Program-made: the position numbers and the translations under genes
Notes under the pieces: model-generated
The model's input: the letters and a program-made list of their open reading frames with translations, nothing else
Databases searched by the model: none
What the model was told of the DNA's origin: nothing
In this document: positions 18,788 through 27,289 of the stretch, piece by piece
How the letters are laid out: each line of letters opens with the position of its first letter
How positions within the stretch are numbered: the first letter of the stretch is position 1
NCBI RefSeq assembly: GCF_037404875.1
Contig: NZ_JBBELO010000034.1
Coordinates: forward strand, 1-64,000
From: Orlajensenia sp037404875
Lineage (GTDB): Bacteria; Actinomycetota; Actinomycetes; Actinomycetales; Microbacteriaceae
Direction: 5' to 3'
Length of the DNA: 64,000 bases

Positions 18788-20053
18788 ATGTCGAATGACA
18801 CCCGTCGCGGCTGGTTCCACCGGCGTGAGAGCGACGAGAGTCGCGCCGCGCAGAGGGAATCCCCCGCATCGACCGTACCCGAGGATTCCGTCAGCGATGC
18901 CCCGCCGGCTGCCGAGGCGAGCGTTGTGCCGGCCGTGACCTCGCTCGCCGATGACCAGCATTCGCATGATTCTGCCGAGCAGGTCGCAGCGGCCGAGGTG
19001 CCGTCAGATTCCGCGCAAGATGAGGCGTTTCACGTGAAACATCCAGAGGAAGACGCCGACGCGGACGTCCTTGCTGTCCTCTCGGTTTCAGAAAGCGAGG
19101 CCGGCGCTGTGGTGCGGGATGAGCTGGGGTCTGACGAAGCCATCGACCCGGCCGCGTTCGACGAGGCCGAGACACCGCTCGCCCGCGAGGTCGCGGACAT
19201 CACACGGCGTCGCCAGGCGCTCACCTCTTCTCCACTTCCCCTTCCTGAACGTACGCGGGTGCTGACGATCTCCAACCAGAAGGGTGGCGTCGGCAAGACG
19301 ACGACCACGGTGAACCTGGCGGCTGCTCTGGCGCTGGCCGGCGCGAAGGTTCTGGTGATCGATTTGGATCCCCAGGGCAACGCCTCCACCGCGCTCGGGG
19401 TCGAGCACCGAGCCGACACCGTGAGCGTGTACGACGTGATCATCGGAGAGGTCGACCTCGCCGATGTGGTGCAGCCCAGCCCAGAAGCCGGCGAGCTCTA
19501 CTGTGTTCCCGCCACGATCCATCTTGCGGGCGCCGAGATCGAGTTGGTGTCACTCGTCGCACGCGAACAGCGCCTGCGTCGAGCGTTGGAGGACCACCTC
19601 AAGCAGTTGAGCGATCCGTATGACTACGTCTTCATCGACTGCCCGCCGTCGCTCGGGCTGTTGACCATCAATGCGTTCGTTGCGGCCACCGAGGTGCTCA
19701 TCCCGATTCAGTGCGAGTACTACGCGCTCGAGGGGCTGAGCCAACTGCTCAAGAACATCGAACTCATCGAGAAGCACCTCAATCCCGACCTGAAGGTCTC
19801 GACGATTCTGCTGACAATGTACGACGGTCGCACCAACCTGGCGAACCAAGTGGCGCAAGATGTTCGCGATCACTTCCCCGAGCAGGTGCTGAAGACGATC
19901 ATTCCCCGGTCAGTGCGGGTTTCCGAGGCCCCAAGCTATGGCCAGAGCGTGATCGGATACGACCCCACATCGTCGGGCTCATTGTCATACCTGGAGGCGG
20001 CGGCGGAGATCGCTCGCCGTGGAGTGCCTGTCTTCGAAGGAGGTCGTCGTTGA
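18788..20053 (+). CDS. parA: Chromosome partitioning ATPase ParA (Soj)
   Basis: This 422-residue protein has a long disordered acidic N-terminal extension (residues 1-155) followed by a normal ParA ATPase. The deviant Walker A is KGGVGKTT (165-172), followed by DLDPQGNASTALG, Walker B YVFIDCPPSLG and PIQCEYYALEGLSQL. ParA-ATP binds DNA nonspecifically and pulls ParB-parS complexes. A perfect parS site lies inside the gene and is read as FHVKH (about residues 81-85). ATG 18788 has AGGAG upstream. It overlaps parB by one base as TGATG. Confidence 0.96.
   Translation: MSNDTRRGWFHRRESDESRAAQRESPASTVPEDSVSDAPPAAEASVVPAVTSLADDQHSHDSAEQVAAAEVPSDSAQDEAFHVKHPEEDADADVLAVLSVSESEAGAVVRDELGSDEAIDPAAFDEAETPLAREVADITRRRQALTSSPLPLPERTRVLTISNQKGGVGKTTTTVNLAAALALAGAKVLVIDLDPQGNASTALGVEHRADTVSVYDVIIGEVDLADVVQPSPEAGELYCVPATIHLAGAEIELVSLVAREQRLRRALEDHLKQLSDPYDYVFIDCPPSLGLLTINAFVAATEVLIPIQCEYYALEGLSQLLKNIELIEKHLNPDLKVSTILLTMYDGRTNLANQVAQDVRDHFPEQVLKTIIPRSVRVSEAPSYGQSVIGYDPTSSGSLSYLEAAAEIARRGVPVFEGGRR
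19027..19040. promoter_or_regulatory. parS site 2 (perfect), within parA
   Basis: GTTTCACGTGAAAC lies within the disordered N-terminal extension of ParA. It is translated as part of FHVKH, so the DNA site is accommodated in a region free of structural constraint. Confidence 0.93.
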
Positions 20054-21024
20054 TGGCGAAGCGAACTGGTCTGGGACGCGGAATCGGTGCATTGATCCCC
20101 AGTGGAGATCCGAGCACCGGTGACGAAGAGCGCCGATCACGACCGGTTGACGTCTTCTTCCCTGGCGGTGACACTCCCCCGGAGCAGAACGATGGCCAGG
20201 ATGATCTCGTCGCTGTTCCCGGCGCCCGCCTCGCTCACCTCAGCCCCGACGACATCGTTCCGAACGCCGTGCAGCCCCGCACCGTGTTCGATCCCGACGA
20301 CTTGGCCGAACTCGTGCACAGCGTGCGGGAGTTCGGAGTGCTGCAGCCGATCGTCGTGCGTCCGCACGCTGAACAGCCCGGCAAGTACGAGCTCATCATG
20401 GGCGAGCGTCGTCTGCGGGCGACGAAGCAAGTCGGACTCGACACCATCCCCGCGGTCATCAAAGACACGGCCGATGAGAACATGCTGCGCGACGCGCTGC
20501 TCGAGAACCTGCACCGCTCCAACCTCAACCCCCTCGAAGAGGCTTCTGCGTACCAGCAGTTGCTGAGCGACTTCGGCATCACGCAGGAAGAACTCGCCGG
20601 CCGCATCGGTCGGTCGCGTCCGCAGGTGTCGAATACGCTACGCCTGCTCAAGTTACCCGAGCCGGTCCAGGTACGTGTTGCCGCCGGTGTTCTCTCCGCC
20701 GGACATGCGCGCGCCATCCTCTCGCTCGGCGGCGACAGCAATGCCATGCTTCACCTCGCCGACAAGATCGTCAACGAGGAGTTGTCGGTGCGTGAGGCGG
20801 AGGCGGTCGCGACGTCGTCGCCGCGACCGGCCAAGGTGAAGCCGAGTGCTGGGAAGCACCGTGGTCACCTCGACGAGATCGCCGAGCGCTTGGGCGACCG
20901 GCTGAACACCCGGGTGCGCATCACCCTCGGTGCGCGTAAGGGCCAGATCAGTATCGACTTCGCCACGATTCAGGACCTGAATCGCATCCTGCAGGAGATG
21001 GGCGAGTCGAACTTCCCGGGCTGA
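20053..21024 (+). CDS. parB: Chromosome partitioning CTPase ParB
   Basis: This 323-residue protein binds parS and spreads as a CTP-dependent clamp. The N-terminus MAKRTGLGRGIGALIP is the ParA-contacting motif. The ParB/Srx domain contains NPLEEASAYQQLL preceded by MGERRLRATK and ENLHRSNL. The helix-turn-helix is LAGRIGRSRPQVSNTLRLLKLP, and a C-terminal dimerisation domain ends LNRILQEMG. The start codon overlaps the parA stop. The gene runs straight into the parS array. Confidence 0.97.
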   Translation: MAKRTGLGRGIGALIPSGDPSTGDEERRSRPVDVFFPGGDTPPEQNDGQDDLVAVPGARLAHLSPDDIVPNAVQPRTVFDPDDLAELVHSVREFGVLQPIVVRPHAEQPGKYELIMGERRLRATKQVGLDTIPAVIKDTADENMLRDALLENLHRSNLNPLEEASAYQQLLSDFGITQEELAGRIGRSRPQVSNTLRLLKLPEPVQVRVAAGVLSAGHARAILSLGGDSNAMLHLADKIVNEELSVREAEAVATSSPRPAKVKPSAGKHRGHLDEIAERLGDRLNTRVRITLGARKGQISIDFATIQDLNRILQEMGESNFPG

Positions 21025-21060
21025 GGCAACGCTTCGGCAGGCTCAGCGAACAGCGCGGTC

Positions 21061-21074
21061 GTTTCACGTGAAAC
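21061..21074. promoter_or_regulatory. parS site 3 (perfect), array unit 1
   Basis: GTTTCACGTGAAAC, 37 bp after the parB stop. Confidence 0.93.
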
Positions 21075-21155
21075 GTTGCGGTCCCTGAGCTTGTCGAAGG
21101 GCCTGGACCACCTATGGGTCGCGACGCTTCTACCGGCTGAGCGGACGGTGGGGGT

Positions 21156-21169
21156 GTTTCACGTGAAAC
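21156..21169. promoter_or_regulatory. parS site 4 (perfect), array unit 2
   Basis: GTTTCACGTGAAAC preceded by T, giving one more base of the 16-bp consensus on the left side. Confidence 0.93.
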
Positions 21170-21263
21170 GTTGCGGCCCAGACGAGCCCGATCCCTGAGC
21201 TTGCCGAAGGGCCCAGACCACCTATGGGTCGCTGCGCTTCGACAGCTCAGCGAACAGTGTGGT

Positions 21264-21277
21264 CTTTCCCGTGAAAC
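21264..21277. promoter_or_regulatory. Degenerate parS, array unit 3
   Basis: CTTTCCCGTGAAAC differs from the perfect site at two positions, including the central CACGTG. ParB affinity is probably reduced. Confidence 0.7.
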
Positions 21278-21373
21278 GGCCGGGTCCTGAGGAGCCCGGT
21301 CCCTGAGCTTGTCGAAGGGCCCGGACCACCTATGGGTCGCGACGCTTCGACAGGCTCCGCGAACAGGGTGGTC

Positions 21374-21387
21374 GTTTCACGTGAAAC
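21374..21387. promoter_or_regulatory. parS site 5 (perfect), array unit 4
   Basis: GTTTCACGTGAAAC in register with the other units, 110 bp after the degenerate copy. Confidence 0.93.
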
Positions 21388-21482
21388 GGCCGGGTCCTGA
21401 GTAGCCGGTCCCTGAGCTTGTCGACGGGCTTGGACCACCCATGGGTTGCGACGCTTCGACAGGATCAGCGAACAGTGTGGTG

Positions 21483-21496
21483 GTTTCACGTGAAAC
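21483..21496. promoter_or_regulatory. parS site 6 (perfect), array unit 5
   Basis: GTTTCACGTGAAAC, 109 bp from the preceding site. Confidence 0.93.
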
Positions 21497-21592
21497 GTTG
21501 CGGTCCTGAGGAACCCGGTCCCTGAGCTTGTCGAAGGGCCCGGACCACCCATGGGTCGCGACGCTTCGACAGGCTCCGCGAACAGGGAGGTC

Positions 21593-21606
21593 GTTTCACA
21601 TGAAAC
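21593..21606. promoter_or_regulatory. Near-perfect parS, array unit 6
   Basis: GTTTCACATGAAAC has one central change (G to A) that breaks the symmetry of the palindrome. Confidence 0.75.
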
Positions 21607-21701
21607 CGCGGTTCCCCGAGGAGCCGGTCCCTGAGCTTGTCGAAGGGCCCGGACCACCTATGGGTCGCGACGCTTCGACCGGCTCAGCGAACAGCGTGGT
21701 G

Positions 21702-21715
21702 GTTTCACGTGAAAC
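21702..21715. promoter_or_regulatory. parS site 7 (perfect), array unit 7
   Basis: GTTTCACGTGAAAC, 109 bp after the previous copy and the last site before ddl. Confidence 0.93.
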
Positions 21716-21772
21716 GTTGCGGCCCAGACGAGCCCGGTCCCTGAGCTTGCCGAAGGGTTCGAGTCCGCGGGC

Positions 21773-22735
21773 CTACTTCACCGCACCCGACGCGGCGGCC
21801 ACCGCGATCGCCGAGTACAGCTCGTCAAGCGTGGAGCCGGCCGCCTCGATCGCCTGAGGCACGAGCGATGTCTCCGTGAGTCCCGGAAGAACATTGGCCT
21901 CGAGGAACCAGGCGACGCCGGACTCGTCGATGATCAGGTCGATCCGAGAGAGGTGGCGAAGCTGCAGCAACTCGTGAACGCGCACGGCGGTGTCAGCGAG
22001 TGTGGTTGCGACCTCAGCTGTGACGCGGGCGGGCGTGTAGAACAGGGTCTCCCCCGCGTTGTAGCGGGCGTCGAAGCTGTAGACCTCACCCAACGGCTCG
22101 ATCTCGACCGCGGGAAGCGCGTAGGGACCGTCCCCGGTGTCGACAACGCCGATGGCGACCTCGGTACCCTCGACGAGTCGTTCGATCACGGCGATCTCGG
22201 AGTAGCTGTAGGCCTCGACCATCGCGCGCGGAAGCTCCGTTGCGTCGCGGACGATCGAGACGCCCTGCGCCGAACCGCCTTCAGACGGCTTGACGACGAC
22301 GGGAACCGGAAGCACCTCGAGAACACGGGCGAGTACGTCCGCCGCGCCGAGGTCCCGGAACGTCTCGCGCCCAAGGGTGATCGAATCGGGTGTGGCGATG
22401 CCCGCACGGCGTACGAGTGCTTTCGCCACCGGCTTCAGCCACGCCAGACCGGCGTCGTCGCCCCGGGCGCCGACGAAGGGGATGCCGGTCGTCTCCAGCA
22501 GTGAGAGCAGCGCGCCGTCTTCACCGGTGGATCCGTGCAGGACCGGCCAGATGACGTCGGGGCGGTGCTCGGACAACCCTGAGAACAGACTCGAGTCCGG
22601 GTCCACGATGCGTACTCGATGGCCGCGTGCGCTCAGGGCGTCGGCGACGCGTCGGCCGCTGCGCAGGGACACCTCGCGTTCGTGGGAGATTCCACCGGCG
22701 AGCACGACGATGTCGAGGAGGCTGGGTGCGGTCAT
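21773..22735 (-). CDS. ddl: D-alanine--D-alanine ligase
   Basis: This 320-residue ATP-grasp enzyme makes the D-Ala-D-Ala dipeptide for peptidoglycan. It shows GGISHEREVSLRSGRRVADA at the N-terminus, VLHGSTGEDGALLSLLE for the first substrate, VVKPSEGGSAQGVS for ATP binding, DARYNAGETLFYTPA and the metal site IDLIIDESGVAWFLEANVLPG (cited in part). The serine/lysine-type loops are conserved. A short form without extra domains. It ends at the edge of the parS array and follows the aminotransferase gene by 14 bp on the same strand. Confidence 0.92.
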   Translation of the reverse strand: MTAPSLLDIVVLAGGISHEREVSLRSGRRVADALSARGHRVRIVDPDSSLFSGLSEHRPDVIWPVLHGSTGEDGALLSLLETTGIPFVGARGDDAGLAWLKPVAKALVRRAGIATPDSITLGRETFRDLGAADVLARVLEVLPVPVVVKPSEGGSAQGVSIVRDATELPRAMVEAYSYSEIAVIERLVEGTEVAIGVVDTGDGPYALPAVEIEPLGEVYSFDARYNAGETLFYTPARVTAEVATTLADTAVRVHELLQLRHLSRIDLIIDESGVAWFLEANVLPGLTETSLVPQAIEAAGSTLDELYSAIAVAAASGAVK

Positions 22736-22749
22736 GGCAGGAAGGCTCC

Positions 22750-24093
22750 CTAGGAGAGGTCGGTGGGCGGCGAGCTGATACGCGTCGATGGGAGTCGGGA
22801 GAACAAGGTGCCTGTTCCCGCGAAAGTGTCGATGATCTCGAGTTCCTCATTGAGCACGTTGGCGAGCCGGCGCACTCCCAGACGAATCTGGGAGGGCGTG
22901 GGATAGCAGAACGACAGCCTGATGTTCTGATGTCCCCCGCCGTCGCCATAGAACGCGGTGCCGGGTGTGTAGGCGACGAGTTCCGTGACCGCGCGGGGAA
23001 GCATGGCCTTCGAGTCGAGGGGTTCAGGCATCGTGACCCAGACGTAGAAACCACCGTGGGGATTCGTCCAGCTCAACTGCGGCAGGTACTCCTCGAGTGC
23101 GGAGATCATCGCCTCTTTGCGCTCACGATAGACGCCCCTGAAGGTATCGATCTGCGCGCGCCAGTCGGCCCGTTCCAGGTAGCGCGAAATGACGAGCTGA
23201 CTGAAGGAGCTCGGCGAAAGCACCGCGGCCTCATTGGCGAGCACGAGCTTCTCGCGGATGGCGTGGGGTGCGAGCGCCCAGCCCGTGCGGAAGCCGGGTG
23301 CAAGGGTCTTCGAGAAGGTGCCCAGGTAGATGACCCCGTCTTCGTCCAGGGAGCGAATGGCGTCGGGCGCAGGCCGGTCGAAATACAGCAGTCCGTAGGG
23401 ATTGTCTTCGAGCACGAGGATGTGGTTCTCGCGCGCGATCTGCAGCACCTCCTGTCGCCGCTCCCAGCTGAGGGTCACACCGGCTGGGTTGTGAAAGCTC
23501 GGGATGGTGTAGAGCAGCTTGAGTGTGCGTCCCTGTGCTTTCAAGCGCGCGATGTGCTCGCGCAGCGCTTCGGGGATGATCCCGTTCTCGTCCATGGGAA
23601 CGTGGTCGATGTCGGCCTGGTACGAGCGGAAGATGACCATGGCGGTCACATAGGAAGGTCCCTCCGCCAGCACGACGTCGCCGGGATCGAGGAAGAGCTT
23701 GCTGACGAGCTCGAGGGCGTGCTGTGAACCGGTCGTCACGACGACGTCGTCCGCGTTCGCGCGAATTCCCTCGAGTGCCATGACCTCGAGGATCTGCTCC
23801 CTCAGCTTGGGAACGCCTTGGCCGGAGCCGTACTGCAGCGCAGCCGGGCCTTCGAGGGTCATGACATCGTCGAGTGCCGAGCGGATGAGGTCCTCGGGCA
23901 GCGCTGAGACGAACGGCATGCCACCGGCGAGGGAGACCACCTCAGGCCGGGAGGCCACCGCGAACAGCGCGCGCACCTCGCTGGCGCGCAGTCCGGCGGC
24001 TCGCTCGGCGTAGTGGTGGAACCACGGGTCGAGGTTGTTGCCGGTCTGCTGCTGTTCGGTCACTGGGAGAGGTCCGTTCTCTGAGAGTTCCAT
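22750..24093 (-). CDS. PLP-dependent aminotransferase, class I/II (2-aminoadipate transaminase-like)
   Basis: This 447-residue fold-type I aminotransferase has the PLP lysine Lys262 in YLGTFSKTLAPGFRTGW, the aspartate in VLEDNPYGLLYFD and an early substrate loop LAGGMPFVSALP. It has no N-terminal GntR helix-turn-helix, so it is not a MocR regulator. The sequence resembles LysN/2-aminoadipate and related broad-specificity transaminases; the true substrate is undetermined. It precedes ddl by 14 bp and lies downstream of the trxA terminator, so it probably has its own promoter. Confidence 0.85.
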   Translation of the reverse strand: MELSENGPLPVTEQQQTGNNLDPWFHHYAERAAGLRASEVRALFAVASRPEVVSLAGGMPFVSALPEDLIRSALDDVMTLEGPAALQYGSGQGVPKLREQILEVMALEGIRANADDVVVTTGSQHALELVSKLFLDPGDVVLAEGPSYVTAMVIFRSYQADIDHVPMDENGIIPEALREHIARLKAQGRTLKLLYTIPSFHNPAGVTLSWERRQEVLQIARENHILVLEDNPYGLLYFDRPAPDAIRSLDEDGVIYLGTFSKTLAPGFRTGWALAPHAIREKLVLANEAAVLSPSSFSQLVISRYLERADWRAQIDTFRGVYRERKEAMISALEEYLPQLSWTNPHGGFYVWVTMPEPLDSKAMLPRAVTELVAYTPGTAFYGDGGGHQNIRLSFCYPTPSQIRLGVRRLANVLNEELEIIDTFAGTGTLFSRLPSTRISSPPTDLS

Positions 24094-24117
24094 GCTACGG
24101 GGCGGGCAGATACGAAA

Positions 24118-24145
24118 AACCCGCCCGGCGTGTGCCGGGCGGGTT
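24118..24145 (-). terminator. trxA terminator
   Basis: A perfect 12-bp GC-rich stem (AACCCGCCCGGC with its complement) has a 4-base loop. On the minus strand it is followed by TTTCG, extending the run of Ts at the stem base. It ends the trxB-trxA transcript just before the aminotransferase gene. Confidence 0.88.
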
Positions 24146-24168
24146 CTGGGGTTCGACCAGGGTGCCGG

Positions 24169-24492
24169 CTACGAGAGGTAGGCGGCCAGGTCGGCTTCGA
24201 GGGCGGGCTTCGGCTTCGCGCCGATGACGGTCTTCACGACCTCGCCGCCCTTGTAGACCTTCATCGCGGGGATGGAGGTGATCTGGTACTTCATGGCGAG
24301 CTGGGGGTTCTCGTCCACATTGACCTTCACGATGTCGAGCTTGTCGGAGTGCTCGGTGGCGATCTGGTCGAGGATGGGGCTCACCGCGCGACACGGGCCA
24401 CACCATTCGGCCCAGAAGTCGACGAGCACCGTCTTGTCGCTCTTCAGCACCTCCTGCTCGAAAGTGCTCTCGGTGACGGCACGTGCAGTCAT
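24169..24492 (-). CDS. trxA: Thioredoxin
   Basis: This 107-residue thioredoxin has the redox pair Cys31-Cys34 in FWAEWCGPCRA and the cis-proline segment ITSIPAMKVYKGG. It is cytoplasmic, has the normal length and is reduced by TrxB, encoded 59 bp upstream in the same direction. The pair is the standard actinobacterial trxB-trxA arrangement. Confidence 0.97.
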   Translation of the reverse strand: MTARAVTESTFEQEVLKSDKTVLVDFWAEWCGPCRAVSPILDQIATEHSDKLDIVKVNVDENPQLAMKYQITSIPAMKVYKGGEVVKTVIGAKPKPALEADLAAYLS

Positions 24493-24551
24493 GGTTTCTT
24501 CTCCTTCGTCAGATTGCGGACACGTGGCTCTTCAGTCCACGTGAGTTCTTG

Positions 24552-25520
24552 TCAGACCGTTACGAGTACTTCGTCGACCTCGGCCGGCGACTGGTCGGCG
24601 TCGAGGGCGGCCAGGTACTGTTCGGCGTCCAGCGCAGCCACCGTGCCGGATCCGGCGGCGGTGACCGCCTGGCGGTAGTGCGGGTCGATCACGTCACCGG
24701 CGGCGAAAACGCCGGTGAGAGAGGTTTTCGAGGAACGGCCCTGCACGGCGATGGTTCCCTCGGAGGTGAGCTCGAGCTGGCCGTGAACGAGGTGCGTGCG
24801 CGGGTCGTTGCCGATGGCGATGAACAGGCCGTCGACGTCGAGCGTGCTCTGGGTGCCGTCGACCGTGTTGCGCAGCGTGAGGCTGGAGACCGCATCCGTA
24901 CCGTTGATGCCCACGACCTCGCTGTTCCAGACGAACTCGATCTTGGGGTCGTTGAACGCGCGCTCCTGCATGATCTTGGAGGCGCGCAGCGAGTCCTTGC
25001 GGTGGATCACGACCACCTTCGAGCCGAAGCGGGTGAGGAAGGTCGCCTCCTCCATCGCCGAGTCGCCACCACCGACGACGGCGATCACCTTCTCCTTGAA
25101 GAAGAAGCCGTCGCAGGTCGCACACCAGGAGACGCCGTGGCCAGAGAGGCGCTCCTCGTCATCGAGGCCGAGCTTGCGGTACGCCGATCCGGTCGCGAAG
25201 ATGACGGATCGCGCCTCGTGAGTGACGCCGGAGCCGAGAGTGACCTTCTTGATGTCACCGTCGAGCTCGAGGCGCACGACGTCGTCGTAGACGACCTCGG
25301 TTCCGAACCGCTCCGCCTGCTGCTGCATCTGCATCATCAGCTCGGGGCCCTGGATGCCGGAGGGGAATCCGGGGAAGTTCTCGACCTCGGTCGTGTTCAT
25401 CAATTCGCCGCCGGCCTCGACGGAGCTGGCGATGAGCAGGGGCTCCAACTGCGCGCGTGCCGCGTAGATGGCGGCGGTGAGACCCGCAGGGCCGGAGCCG
25501 ATGATGATGACCTGACGCAC
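24552..25520 (-). CDS. trxB: Thioredoxin reductase
   Basis: This 322-residue NADPH-dependent flavoprotein has N-terminal FAD binding at IIGSGPAGLTAAIYAARA, the redox disulfide Cys133-Cys136 in SWCATCDGFF and NADPH binding at VVGGGDSAMEEATFL. The C-terminal FAD motif is GVFAAGDVIDPHYRQA. It forms a disulfide relay with the adjacent thioredoxin. A 149-bp gap separates it from murJ; no sigma factor gene lies there, unlike in mycobacteria. Confidence 0.97.
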   Translation of the reverse strand: MRQVIIIGSGPAGLTAAIYAARAQLEPLLIASSVEAGGELMNTTEVENFPGFPSGIQGPELMMQMQQQAERFGTEVVYDDVVRLELDGDIKKVTLGSGVTHEARSVIFATGSAYRKLGLDDEERLSGHGVSWCATCDGFFFKEKVIAVVGGGDSAMEEATFLTRFGSKVVVIHRKDSLRASKIMQERAFNDPKIEFVWNSEVVGINGTDAVSSLTLRNTVDGTQSTLDVDGLFIAIGNDPRTHLVHGQLELTSEGTIAVQGRSSKTSLTGVFAAGDVIDPHYRQAVTAAGSGTVAALDAEQYLAALDADQSPAEVDEVLVTV

Positions 25521-25669
25521 GTGTACTCCTTGGAAGACGCAGCTGCGGCGCCCAGTCCAGGCGCCTCGCTGACCGATACAACACAGTGTACGTGGCGCCT
25601 ATTCCTGCGCTCAGAGGGTGTTCGGAGCGTTCCCGAGAACGGATGCCCGCGCGTCGATGGGGGGCCGCC

Positions 25670-27289
25670 TCAGCGGCCGCGCACGCGGGCGAGAAGGGGT
25701 TCGACGACCGTGCGCAGCTCGGCGGAACGCACCAGCCATAGCCCACACACGTACAGGACCGCCATGACGGCGCCGATGAGCGCCATGGAGAGGATCGCCG
25801 GCACGATACCCGACACCGCGAAGCCGCCCTCGTGGGTGCCTCCAAGAAGCATGAGCAGGGTGATTCCGGCGACGAGCGGCGCAACCACGGCCGCGGCATC
25901 CTTCGCGAGGCTCAGGGCGATGCGGCGCCCATCGAGTCCGCCGAGTCGGCCGCGCAGCAGCACGGCGGCGATCGCGAGCTGGATGATTCCGGCGATCGTC
26001 ACCACGAGGGCGACGCCGAAGGCGATCCACTGCAGCGGCAACAGGCTGCACAGTGCGACGCCCACGATGACGACGACGACCTGCGCCAGGGTGAAGAAGA
26101 AGGGGGTGCGGGTGTCACTGAGTGCGTAGAAGGCCCGCTGTATGACGAAGAGGATGCAGAAGGCGACGAGCCCGAGAACGTAGGCGATGATCACGTTGCC
26201 GAGTGACTGCACCTGATCGAAATGGCCCTTCAGGATGAAGATGCGTGAGAACGGATAGGCCACGACCGCTATCACGGCGGCCGCGAGGGTGATGATGACG
26301 GTGATGCCGCGGATGGCCGCGGACACGTCGACGCGTAACTCGTTGATGCGGTTAGCATTCACGTGCTCGGCCATGCGCGTGAAGTAGGCGGTCGCGATCG
26401 ACACCGTGATCACGGAGTGCGGCAGCATGAAGACGAGCCAGGCGGTGCTCAGCATGGTTGCCGAGGCGTCGCTTCCGGATGCCGCCGACACCACCCGGGT
26501 CTCGACGATTCCGGCGATGGTCGTGAGCAACAGCATCCCGAACGTCCAGCCAGCCAGGCGACCGGTCATGCCGAGACCGACACCTCGCCAGCGGAAGTCC
26601 GGCCGGAATCGCAGGCCGATGCGCCGCCAGAAGTAGAACAGGGATACGGCCTGCACCACGACTCCGAGGGTGGCGCTTCCGGCGAGCACGGCGATCATGG
26701 AACCGGTGTAGTCCACGGCCGCGAGCTCACCGCTGTCGCCGCCGAAGAGCACGGCGAACAGGATGAGCCCGCCGATGGCGACGACGTTGTTCAGCACCGG
26801 CACCCACGTGAACGGTCCGAAGGACTTGCGGGCGTTCAGCACCTCGCCGAGCACCGTGTAGAGGCCGTAGAAGAAGATCTGCGGCATGCACCAGTAGGCG
26901 AAGGCGATCGCGAGGTCCAACTGGCCGGGGTTGCGGAAGGAGCCGCCGACGAGCGTCGTCAGCGGTGCCGCGAGCAGGGTTGCCGCAATCGCGGCGCCGG
27001 CGAGGATGACGAGCGCGACGGTGAGCAGTTTGTTCACGTAGGCGGCTCCGCCGTCATCGTGCAGCGCGGAGCGCACGATCTGCGGCACGAGCACGGCCGT
27101 GAGCACGCCGCCGGCGACGATGACGTACACGGTGTTCGGCAGCTGGTTGGCGACGGTGAACGCATCCGTCGCCTGGCCCTGCTGGCCGATGACCCAACCG
27201 AAGACGGCGACCTTTGCGAAGCCCAGTACCCGCGAGACGATCGTTCCGGAGGCGAGGAATGCGCTCGCCCGCCCGATATCAGTCGCCAC
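25670..27289 (-). CDS. murJ: Lipid II flippase MurJ (MviN)
   Basis: This 539-residue polytopic membrane protein of the MOP superfamily has about 14 hydrophobic segments. The first is preceded by RASAFLASGTIVSRVLGFAK, the signature start of MurJ. It flips lipid II for peptidoglycan synthesis. I use GTG 27289, which overlaps the end of the upstream DUF6049 gene by 11 bp; a longer frame into that gene is not supported. The DUF6049-murJ pairing matches Rv3909-Rv3910 in Mycobacterium. The cytoplasmic kinase-like tail of mycobacterial MurJ is absent. Confidence 0.94.
   Translation of the reverse strand: MATDIGRASAFLASGTIVSRVLGFAKVAVFGWVIGQQGQATDAFTVANQLPNTVYVIVAGGVLTAVLVPQIVRSALHDDGGAAYVNKLLTVALVILAGAAIAATLLAAPLTTLVGGSFRNPGQLDLAIAFAYWCMPQIFFYGLYTVLGEVLNARKSFGPFTWVPVLNNVVAIGGLILFAVLFGGDSGELAAVDYTGSMIAVLAGSATLGVVVQAVSLFYFWRRIGLRFRPDFRWRGVGLGMTGRLAGWTFGMLLLTTIAGIVETRVVSAASGSDASATMLSTAWLVFMLPHSVITVSIATAYFTRMAEHVNANRINELRVDVSAAIRGITVIITLAAAVIAVVAYPFSRIFILKGHFDQVQSLGNVIIAYVLGLVAFCILFVIQRAFYALSDTRTPFFFTLAQVVVVIVGVALCSLLPLQWIAFGVALVVTIAGIIQLAIAAVLLRGRLGGLDGRRIALSLAKDAAAVVAPLVAGITLLMLLGGTHEGGFAVSGIVPAILSMALIGAVMAVLYVCGLWLVRSAELRTVVEPLLARVRGR

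Larger units (their letters stand above)
21025..21772. repeat. parS-containing REP-like tandem array C, about 109-bp units
   Basis: Between convergent parB and ddl lie nearly seven tandem units whose parS positions fall at 21061, 21156, 21264, 21374, 21483, 21593 and 21702, a period of 95 and then 108-110 bp. Each unit reads CTTCGACAGGCTCAGCGAAC, then parS, then GGTCCCTGAGCTTGTCGAAG and a shared GGACCACCTATGGGTCGCGA. The two REP-type arms are inverted relative to each other, so parS sits in the centre of each stem-loop. Open frames across the array are artefacts. Confidence 0.93.

Noticed and set aside
21247..21657. Open frames of over 100 codons through the parS array on both strands
   Set aside because: They consist of the 109-bp unit translated repeatedly, with no ribosome site or protein resemblance.
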